Shown here: one piece after another, positions 6,921-12,990 of the stretch | Numbering within the stretch: position 1 is the stretch's first letter | Layout of the letters: each line of letters opens with the position of its first letter | The notes under the pieces: generated by a model | What the model was told of the DNA's origin: nothing | The model's input: only the letters and a program-made list of their open reading frames with translations | Databases searched by the model: none | Position numbers and translations under genes: made by a program | Assembly: GCA_030636765.1 (NCBI GenBank) | Contig: DAOVWI010000040.1 | Coordinates: 1 to 15,449, forward strand | Reading direction: 5' to 3' | Length of the DNA: 15,449 nucleotides | Source of the DNA: Gemmatimonadales bacterium | GTDB lineage: Bacteria; Gemmatimonadota; Gemmatimonadetes; Palauibacterales; Palauibacteraceae

Positions 6921-8255
6921 GCCTCGCCTCAGAACATCAATGAGAAGATCGATCTCCTCGCGCGTCCGCTTCTCCGTGAACGCCAGGAGAAGGGCGTCCG
7001 GAGCGCCGAGCTCCGGAAAGCGGGAGAGGCTGACGCCGGCCAGCAGGCCGCTCTCGAGGCCGCGCCGGACGATCGCATCGGGATCGCCGGGCGTCCGAAC
7101 CGCGAACTCGCGGACGAACGGTGAACCCGGATGAAGAAGCTCGTAGCCATCCAGCTCAACGATACGCGAAGCCGCGTAATGCGCGTGCTGGGCGGATGTT
7201 TCCGCGACCTGGCGCAGCCCCTCCCTTCCGATCAGAGCCAGGTGGATCGTCGCGGCCAGCGCGTTCAGGCCCTGGTTCGTGCAGATGTTGCTGGTCGCCT
7301 TCTCCCGGCGGATCTGTTGCTCGCGCGTCTGGAGCGTGAGCACGTAACCTCGCCGCCCTTCCGTGTCCTCCGTCGCTCCCACGATCCGGCCGGGCATCTT
7401 TCGGACGAACTTCTCGCGCGCCGCGAAGAGGCCGACGACCGGCCCGCCGAAGCTCGGCGTGTTCCCGAACGGCTGTCCCTCGCCGGCCGCGATGTCCGCG
7501 CCCTGCTCGCCGGGTGAGCGGATCAGGGCGAGCGAGACAGGATCGGCCACCACACAGACGAGCAGAGCACCCGCCTCGTGCGCCCGATCGGCCAGCGGCT
7601 CCACGTCCTCGATGAGGCCGAGGAAGTTGGGACTCTGAACGACGATGCACGCCGTCTCCCCTCCGACCTCCTCCAGGCCCCCGGGATCGACGACCCCCTC
7701 CCGGTCGGCACCCGCCATCCGGAGCTCGATGTCCAGCCCCTGCGTGTACGTATTGATGACCCGGCGGTAGTAGGGGTGGAGGTGGCCGGCGAGGACGACC
7801 TGCCGTCGACGCGTGGCGGAGATCGCCATGAGAACCGCCTCGGCGGTGGCGGTCGCGCCGTCGTACATCGATGCGTTGGCCACGTCCATGCCGGTCAGCT
7901 CGCAGATCATGGTCTGGAACTCATAGATGGCCTGGAGCGTGCCCTGGCTCACCTCGGGCTGGTACGGCGTGTAGGCGGTGTAGAACTCGCTCCGCCGAAT
8001 GAGGTGATCGGCGGCCACCGGCACGTGGTGATCGTAGATGCCGCCGCCCGCGAAGCACGCGAGCTCGGGATTACGCGACGCGTGGCCGGCTACCAGTCGG
8101 ATCGCCTCCCACTCCGAGAGGGCCTCCGGCAGGTCGAGCGGCCCGTCGCGAACGATGGCGGCAGGGATGTCGCTGAACAGCTCGCGGACGCTGGCAACGC
8201 CGATCGCCGCCAGCATGGCCCGGTGGTCGGCATCACTGTGGGGAACGTAGGACAT
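6918..8255 (-). CDS. gcvPA: Glycine dehydrogenase (decarboxylating) subunit 1, N-terminal half of P-protein
   Basis: 445 residues, the normal size for the GcvPA subunit, which pairs with GcvPB to form active P-protein of the glycine cleavage system. Diagnostic blocks are the start MSYVPHSDADHRAMLAAIG, FAGGGIYDHHVPVAADHLI, EFYTAYTPYQPEVSQGTLQA, FQTMICELTGMDVANASMYDG, and ATSNICTNQGLNALAATIHLALIG near the C-terminus. The ATG start is preceded by GAGGTAG nine bases upstream and lies 22 nt after the gcvH stop, so the two are co-transcribed. The stop codon TAG is formed by the edge of the foldback element; removal of that element would give TAA at the same codon. The protein sequence itself appears unaltered by the insertion. 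Confidence 0.97.
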   Translation of the reverse strand: MSYVPHSDADHRAMLAAIGVASVRELFSDIPAAIVRDGPLDLPEALSEWEAIRLVAGHASRNPELACFAGGGIYDHHVPVAADHLIRRSEFYTAYTPYQPEVSQGTLQAIYEFQTMICELTGMDVANASMYDGATATAEAVLMAISATRRRQVVLAGHLHPYYRRVINTYTQGLDIELRMAGADREGVVDPGGLEEVGGETACIVVQSPNFLGLIEDVEPLADRAHEAGALLVCVVADPVSLALIRSPGEQGADIAAGEGQPFGNTPSFGGPVVGLFAAREKFVRKMPGRIVGATEDTEGRRGYVLTLQTREQQIRREKATSNICTNQGLNALAATIHLALIGREGLRQVAETSAQHAHYAASRIVELDGYELLHPGSPFVREFAVRTPGDPDAIVRRGLESGLLAGVSLSRFPELGAPDALLLAFTEKRTREEIDLLIDVLRRG

Positions 8256-8277
8256 GGCGGCGGGCTACCTCGGAGGG

Positions 8278-8667
8278 CTACTCCTCGATCAGCAATCGGT
8301 AGGCGTCCGCCGACAGCAGCTCCTCCAGCTCGGAGGCGTCCTCCACTTTGAACCGCACCATCCAGCCCGCGCCGTAGGGGTCGGAGTTCACGAGCGCGGG
8401 GTCCTCGTCGATCGCCTCGTTGACGGCAAGCACCTCGCCCGAAACCGGACTGTACATCTCGGAAACGGCCTTCACCGCCTCGATCGTCCCGAACACGTCC
8501 ATTCGGCGGAAAGTGTCCCCGGGAGCCGGAAGCTCCACGTACACGACATCACCGAGCTCGCCCTGCGCGTAGTCGGTGATGCCGACGATCACCTCGTCGT
8601 CCGCATCGGTCGGGCCGATGTATTCGTGCTCCTCGCTATACTTGAGAGACTCGGGAATCTCCGACAT
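8278..8667 (-). CDS. gcvH: Glycine cleavage system H protein (lipoyl carrier)
   Basis: 129 residues, the standard length. GcvH carries the aminomethyl intermediate on a lipoyl arm between the P, T and L proteins. The lipoylation site is Lys66 in TIEAVKAVSEMYSPVSGEV, followed by AVNEAIDEDPALVNSDPYGAGWM, both typical of the family. The ATG has GGAGGAG four bases upstream, which decides this start over an in-frame start at 8691. It is the first gene of the minus-strand operon, about 45 nt downstream of the predicted transcription start. The lipoate/octanoate transferase encoded four genes later is its probable modifying enzyme. Confidence 0.97.
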   Translation of the reverse strand: MSEIPESLKYSEEHEYIGPTDADDEVIVGITDYAQGELGDVVYVELPAPGDTFRRMDVFGTIEAVKAVSEMYSPVSGEVLAVNEAIDEDPALVNSDPYGAGWMVRFKVEDASELEELLSADAYRLLIEE

Positions 8668-8719
8668 CAAGCTCCTCCGCTGGCTGGCCATCGCCGCCGT
8701 CGTGGCGGCGCGGGCGGTG

Positions 8720-8749
8720 ACAATACCGGGAAGCCGAGGAGGGCGTCAA
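8720..8749 (-). promoter_or_regulatory. Predicted sigma70-type promoter of the gcv operon
   Basis: On the minus strand, TTGACG (8749-8744, five of six consensus) and TATTGT (8725-8720, four of six) are separated by 18 bases. It lies between the upstream DUF1707 gene's stop (8772) and the gcvH ATG (8667), giving a leader of roughly 45 nt. That leader is too short to hold a glycine riboswitch. Confidence 0.6.
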
Positions 8750-8771
8750 GGAGGATCGGAGCCGGGTTCGA

Positions 8772-9476
8772 TCACGCCTGTTCCCCGCGTCCGAGCCTCT
8801 TTCTTCGCCTCTCCGCCTTGAGGCGCTTTCTGGCCTCGCGCTTGGTCTCGCCGGGAAGGCGCACCTTGATCTCGACGCCGCCCATCAGCACGAAGCCGTT
8901 CACCTTGATCAGCGGGGCATCGGGACCCGGCGCACCGTCGGACATCTGCTCGATGTCAAAGCCTCCCATGATCGCGAGACCGTTGGACTCCACCCGGACC
9001 CCCGGCGGTACGATGATCTCCAATCCGCCCATGAGCACCACCACGGTGATCTCGGTAACCGGCTCACCGAACCGCGCCTCGCGGAAATCGACCTCGGCCC
9101 CGCCCATGAGGACGAACACGCTCAGGCGGCGGGGCGGCGTCCAGAGCCCACTTCGTCCCGCGCCGCCCATGATCGCCACCATGGTCTGGCTCTTGGGAAC
9201 GGCGAGGCCGGGCTCCACCCGGCACGCCGGCAGCGGTTCGCCAGCGGATTCCGCGGACGGCCCCCGCTCCACGAGCAGGGCAGGAAGGCCGGCCAACAGC
9301 GCGTCCAGATCGGCTCTCGTTCGCACGGCAAACACCCGGTCCAGCCGCCGCTCCAGCTCGGCCACATCCAGGTGGTCGGCCGCGAAATGCGCGGAGAGCT
9401 CCTGCACAACCCGTTCTCGCGATTCGGAGAGAGCCACGGCCTCCAGCGGCCCGGAACGCTCCGGCAAGTCCGTCAC
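8772..9476 (-). CDS. DUF1707-domain protein with five MGG repeats (LiaF-like C-terminal region)
   Basis: About 234 residues. Numbered from the earlier in-frame GTG at 9482, residues 17-67 match the DUF1707 (SHOCT-like) pattern: SRERVVQELSAHFAADHLD, then ELERRLDRVFAVRTRADLDALLAGLP. The second half has five copies of a hydrophobic-MGG unit (VAIMGG, FVLMGG, VVLMGG, LAIMGG, FVLMGG) at about residues 105, 126, 151, 172 and 200. These are probably successive turns of a beta-helix-like sheet, as in LiaF/YvqF-type domains. The C-terminus is strongly basic (KREARKRLKAERRRKRL), suggesting nucleic-acid or membrane-surface binding. No membrane segment or signal is visible. I preferred the GTG at 9476 because AAGGGGG lies five bases upstream; 9482 would put the site too close. 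It lies 52 nt after the VWA gene on the same strand. Function unknown. Confidence 0.85.
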   Translation of the reverse strand: MTDLPERSGPLEAVALSESRERVVQELSAHFAADHLDVAELERRLDRVFAVRTRADLDALLAGLPALLVERGPSAESAGEPLPACRVEPGLAVPKSQTMVAIMGGAGRSGLWTPPRRLSVFVLMGGAEVDFREARFGEPVTEITVVVLMGGLEIIVPPGVRVESNGLAIMGGFDIEQMSDGAPGPDAPLIKVNGFVLMGGVEIKVRLPGETKREARKRLKAERRRKRLGRGEQA

Positions 9477-9528
9477 GGCCACCCCCTTAGCAGGACGCTG
9501 AAGAACCCCGCCCTCCGCCCGATCGTGC

Positions 9529-10803
9529 TCAGCGGACGTGGCGGGTCTTCCGGCTCATGTAGTCCATCAGAATGTACTGCCCCAAAGACATCGTGGATGT
9601 GAAGAACGCCTTCCCGCGACAGATCTCCGTCACCTTGCGGACGAACGCGATCAGGGTCGGGGACCGGGCCAGCATGAACGTGTTGATCGCGATGCCCTCG
9701 CGGCGGCAGGCGGCCACCTCCCGGTACGTCTCCCGCAGGACGCGGCGGTCCAGTCCCATCGAGTTCTTGTAGATGCGGCCCCCCGGCAGCGTGATCGCGC
9801 TGGGCTTCCCATCCGTGATCATGATGATCTGACGCATGTCGCCTCGCTCCGACCGCAGGATCCGGCGCGCGATCCGCAGGCCCTCGGCCGTGTTCGTGTG
9901 GTACGGCCCCACCTGCGCACGGGCCAGGGCCGAGAGCGGGATCTCCTCGGCGCTGTCGTGGAAGAGCACACAACGCAGCGTGTCGCCGGGGAACTGCGTC
10001 CGGAGGAGGTGCGAGAGCGCGAGCCCCACCTTCTTCGCGGGAGTAAAGCGGTCCTCACCGTACAGGATCATCGAGTGGCTGCAGTCGAGCATCAGCACGG
10101 TCGCGCAGCTCGACCGGTAGGTCGCCTGATGGACGTGGAGGTCGGAGTACTCGACGGGCAGCGGGAAGCGGAGCCCCGCCCGGGCGATCGTGTTCCGCAG
10201 CGTGGCCGGCACGTCCAGGTTCAGAGTATCCCCGAACTCGTAAGGCTTCGAGCCGGCTTCCGCCTCCACCCCGGTGGCGAGGCGCTGAGTGTCATGCGCT
10301 CCCAATCCGGCCTGACCGTAGGAGCCGAGCAGCGAGCGGAGCGCGCGGTATCCCAAGAAGTCGAGGCTCTTACGCGAAAGCTCGAACTTCACCGAACGGA
10401 CGGCGGCCTTGCCGATGCTGCCGGCCCCCGTCACCGGCCGCGCCTCGTCGGGGGCTCGTGGCGCCCGATCGACGTGCAGGTAGCCCTCGTCGACCAGCCG
10501 CTGGACGATGTCGTCCAGAAGACGCGCGATAGAGTCCACGGTCTCCGCATCGGGCTCGCCCTCGCCGCGTAGCGCCTCCAGCATCTCAGGCGTGAGCTGG
10601 TCGCTCTCGATCAGGGCCCTGAGGATCGCGTCCTTCAAGGCGTCCAGGCCGTCCGATTCCTCCGGCTCACCGGTGTACGCGTTCCAGCTCCAGCCCCCGA
10701 AGCCCGAGTCGAGCAGGAAGTCGGAGAGCCGATCGAGGAGTTCCTCGACGTTCAGGGCGTCGACTAGGCCACCACGGTACTTTTCGTAGGTGATGGTTCT
10801 CAC
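9529..10803 (-). CDS. VWA-domain protein, likely partner of the MoxR-type ATPase
   Basis: 424 residues. The C-terminal half is a von Willebrand A domain with a complete metal-ion-dependent adhesion site: D230-C-S232-H-S234 in VLMLDCSHSM, Thr293/Thr295 in YHTNTAEGL, and Asp321 in IMITDGKPS. The N-terminal half is mostly helical and acidic, with no signal peptide, so the protein should be cytoplasmic. In the Rv0958/Rv0959-type gene pairs I recognise, a VWA protein like this accompanies a MoxR ATPase; the matching ATPase here is at 12964-14430. Such pairs are thought to remodel or load metal into client proteins, but no client is known. The GTG start has GGAG about eight bases upstream, within a tandem repeat. 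Confidence 0.9.
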   Translation of the reverse strand: MRTITYEKYRGGLVDALNVEELLDRLSDFLLDSGFGGWSWNAYTGEPEESDGLDALKDAILRALIESDQLTPEMLEALRGEGEPDAETVDSIARLLDDIVQRLVDEGYLHVDRAPRAPDEARPVTGAGSIGKAAVRSVKFELSRKSLDFLGYRALRSLLGSYGQAGLGAHDTQRLATGVEAEAGSKPYEFGDTLNLDVPATLRNTIARAGLRFPLPVEYSDLHVHQATYRSSCATVLMLDCSHSMILYGEDRFTPAKKVGLALSHLLRTQFPGDTLRCVLFHDSAEEIPLSALARAQVGPYHTNTAEGLRIARRILRSERGDMRQIIMITDGKPSAITLPGGRIYKNSMGLDRRVLRETYREVAACRREGIAINTFMLARSPTLIAFVRKVTEICRGKAFFTSTMSLGQYILMDYMSRKTRHVR

Positions 10804-10808
10804 GGCTT

Positions 10809-10848
10809 CTTCTCCACGGTGGCCGCTTCTTTTCCACGGTGGCCGCTT
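10809..10848. repeat. Two tandem 20-bp units in the VWA gene leader
   Basis: Units 10809-10828 and 10829-10848 differ at one position. Each holds the near-palindrome CCACGGTGG. The unit nearer the VWA gene supplies its GGAG ribosome-binding site. A pair of operator sites or a simple tandem duplication would both fit. Confidence 0.7.
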
Positions 10849-10876
10849 GCCTGCCTCGAACGGCGATCGGTATCCT
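10847..10876 (+). promoter_or_regulatory. Possible weak promoter for dapF
   Basis: TTGCCT (10847-10852) and TATCCT (10871-10876) are 18 bases apart in the 164-bp divergent gap upstream of dapF. Each hexamer matches four of six consensus positions. The evidence is pattern only, and the -35 overlaps the end of the tandem repeat. Confidence 0.3.
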
Positions 10877-10912
10877 CAGGCGGTCGCGCCATCCGAACGC
10901 CGCCAGAGAGCC

Positions 10913-10937
10913 GAGGCACGGCGCGCCCTCGTGCCTC
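10913..10937. promoter_or_regulatory. Inverted repeat in the dapF leader
   Basis: GAGGCACG (10913-10920) and CGTGCCTC (10930-10937) form a perfect 8-bp stem with a 9-base GC-rich loop. It sits 30 bases before the dapF start and lacks a T run, so a terminator is unlikely. It could be an operator or leader hairpin. Confidence 0.4.
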
Positions 10938-10967
10938 CCTGACTAATAACCGGCCCGGGTACTCGCT

Positions 10968-11918
10968 GTGCCGCCAGACGTCGCCCCGATACCGTTCAGC
11001 AAGTATAGCGGAGCCGGAAACGATTTCGCGATCGCGCTCGCCGACGACCTCGCAGACATCGAGCCTTCGTCTCTGGCACCGCGCATCTGCCCGCGCGCCA
11101 CAGGGGTCGGGGTCGACGGCCTGATCCTGGTCAGCAGGCTCGGCCCTGGACGGATCGGGGCCCGGTTCTTCAACCCTGACGGCTCCGAGTTCTCGACTTG
11201 CGGCAACGGCTCTCGGTGCGTCGCCCGCTACGCCCGCCGCCGTTGCCTCGTCAAGGAAGACCGGATCGCCATCGAGACGTCGGCGGGCGTCGTGGAGGCG
11301 ACGGCCGGCGAATCCCAGGTGTCGCTCGACTACAAGATGGACGCGTGGGTGGAGAGGGAAGCCGAGGTGCCGTACGGCGACGAGTTACGGCCGGGGTGGC
11401 TCGTACACGTGGGTACGCCGCACCTCGTGCTGCTCCTCCCATCCGTGCCGGCCGGCGATATCGCCGGTCTCGCCCGGCCGATCCGGTTCCACCCATCGCT
11501 CGGGCCGGAGGGCGCCAACATCGATTTCGTCTCCCGGCACGGCGGTTCGGAGACGGAGCTGGAGATCCGCACCTACGAGCGCGGCGTCGAGGGCGAGACG
11601 CTGTCGTGCGGCAGCGGCGTCATGGCCGTGGCTCTCGCCCTCCACACGGCAGGCGTCGCGGGTCCCACCCTCACGCTCCACACGCGTAGCGGCGACGCGC
11701 TGGAGGTCGCCCTGCTGGATCGGATGGGTGAGGTCTCCTCTTCCCCTGCGTCCGGTGAAGCTCCATCCACCGCCGCCGCTTCCCGACGACGACGCCTGCG
11801 TCTCGGCGGTCCGGCGCACCACATCTTCGACGGCAAGTTCCCGGTCGCAGCGGATGCTCCGCCTGCTGGTGATCCACCGTTCACCGGCGGCCGCTCACCC
11901 GGCGGCGTCGACGGCTGA
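10968..11918 (+). CDS. dapF: Diaminopimelate epimerase
   Basis: 316 residues. This cytoplasmic enzyme converts LL- to meso-diaminopimelate for lysine and peptidoglycan synthesis. Both catalytic cysteines are present: Cys78 in STCGNGSRCVARYA and Cys214 in TLSCGSGVMAVALAL. FSKYSGAGNDF matches the family start, and VGTPHLVL and GANIDFVSR are also typical. A stop at 10947 with no other usual start codon after it fixes the GTG start, although the ribosome-binding site is weak. The protein is about 40 residues longer than usual, with a Ser/Ala/Arg-rich insert at about residues 246-266 before LRLGGPAHHIFDG and a Pro/Gly-rich tail of some 25 residues. The conserved sequence on both sides of the insert stays in one frame, so a frameshift is not indicated. 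mutY starts four bases after its stop. Confidence 0.95.
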   Translation: MPPDVAPIPFSKYSGAGNDFAIALADDLADIEPSSLAPRICPRATGVGVDGLILVSRLGPGRIGARFFNPDGSEFSTCGNGSRCVARYARRRCLVKEDRIAIETSAGVVEATAGESQVSLDYKMDAWVEREAEVPYGDELRPGWLVHVGTPHLVLLLPSVPAGDIAGLARPIRFHPSLGPEGANIDFVSRHGGSETELEIRTYERGVEGETLSCGSGVMAVALALHTAGVAGPTLTLHTRSGDALEVALLDRMGEVSSSPASGEAPSTAAASRRRRLRLGGPAHHIFDGKFPVAADAPPAGDPPFTGGRSPGGVDG

Positions 11919-11922
11919 CCCG

Positions 11923-12990
11923 ATGCGGACCGGGTTGGTCATCGACCGGTTGCTGGGGTGGTACCGGACCCGCGATCGCCACGTGCCCTGGCGCGGTGAG
12001 ACCGATCCGTATTGCGTGTGGGTCGGGGAGGTGATGGCGCAGCAAACGCGCATCGGGACGGTGGCCCCGTACTACCAACGGTTCCTCGAGCGCTTCCCCA
12101 CCCTTCCTGCGCTCGCCGAGGCCCACCTCGACGAGGTTCTCAAGGCCTGGCAGGGAATGGGATACTACGGGCGGGCCCGGCGTCTCCACCTGGCAGCCCG
12201 CGAGGTGATGGCGAAGTACGGAGGCGATGTGCCCGAAGACCCCGCGGAGCTCCTCGCCCTGCCCGGCATCGGCCCATACACGGCCGGGGCGATCGCCAGC
12301 CTCGCGTTCGGGCGGGCGGAGCCCGCGATCGATGGCAACGTGCGCCGGGTCTTCAGTCGGCTCTTCGACCTCGAGCTGCCCGACCGATCGCGGCTCGAGG
12401 CCGCCGCGCGCGAGCTCCTCGCATCCGGCCGTGGAGACGCCGCGTCGGTCAATCAGGCGCTGATGGATCTCGGATCCGATGTCTGCAGGCCCCGAAACCC
12501 CGCGTGCGAGGCGTGCCCGCTGGGATCGTTCTGCCTGGCGAGAGCCCGGGGCACGGTTGAGAGCCGACCCCCTCCCAGAGCCCGGCGGCCGCTGCCTCAC
12601 CAGAACGTGGGCGTGGGCATCGTCCGGCGCGGCGAGCTCGTCCTAATCGCACGCCGCCCGGAGTCGGGACTCCTCGGCGGCTTGTGGGAGTTCCCCGGCG
12701 GGAAGGTCGAGACGGGAGAATCACCGGCGGATGCGGTGAGGCGCGAGCTCATGGAGGAGATCGGCATCGAGATCGAGGTCGGCGACCTCATCGAGCGGAT
12801 CGATCACGCGTACAGCCACCTCCGCGTTACCCTCCACTTCCACGCCGCCATCTACGTGGCCGGAGAGACGCAGGCGCGCGCCGCTTCGGAAGCCCGGTGG
12901 GTCGACCCGAAGACACTCGGCGACTACGCCTTCCCGGCTGCCAGCCTCTCGATCGTCTCCCGGCTAAGCCAGCAACGGGCCGCCGGGTGA
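11923..12990 (+). CDS. mutY: A/G-specific adenine DNA glycosylase with an intact MutT-type Nudix domain
   Basis: 355 residues. MutY removes adenine paired with 8-oxoguanine. The glycosylase domain has Glu36 in VWVGEVMAQQTRI, the helix-hairpin-helix LPGIGPYTAGAIA, and catalytic Asp137 in PAIDGNV. A C-x6-C-x2-C-x5-C iron-sulfur cluster follows at residues 188, 195, 198 and 204. The C-terminal domain (about 227-350) contains a complete Nudix box at residues 260-282, with Glu266, Arg274, Glu275, Glu278 and Glu279, preceded by LWEFPG as in MutT. It also retains HAYSH (295-299), resembling the 8-oxoG-reading FSH loop of MutY. This suggests possible dual action, which is an inference. It is co-directional with dapF (4-nt gap, so probably translationally coupled) and its end overlaps the opposing ATPase gene by 27 bp. 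Confidence 0.96.
   Translation: MRTGLVIDRLLGWYRTRDRHVPWRGETDPYCVWVGEVMAQQTRIGTVAPYYQRFLERFPTLPALAEAHLDEVLKAWQGMGYYGRARRLHLAAREVMAKYGGDVPEDPAELLALPGIGPYTAGAIASLAFGRAEPAIDGNVRRVFSRLFDLELPDRSRLEAAARELLASGRGDAASVNQALMDLGSDVCRPRNPACEACPLGSFCLARARGTVESRPPPRARRPLPHQNVGVGIVRRGELVLIARRPESGLLGGLWEFPGGKVETGESPADAVRRELMEEIGIEIEVGDLIERIDHAYSHLRVTLHFHAAIYVAGETQARAASEARWVDPKTLGDYAFPAASLSIVSRLSQQRAAG

Noticed and set aside
8668..8771. Glycine riboswitch upstream of gcvH
   Set aside because: The whole gap is 104 bp and the predicted leader only about 45 nt, with none of the expected paired stems.
11728..11922. Longer N-terminus of mutY overlapping dapF
   Set aside because: The extra residues are low-complexity out-of-frame dapF sequence; the ATG at 11923 begins the conserved glycosylase domain.
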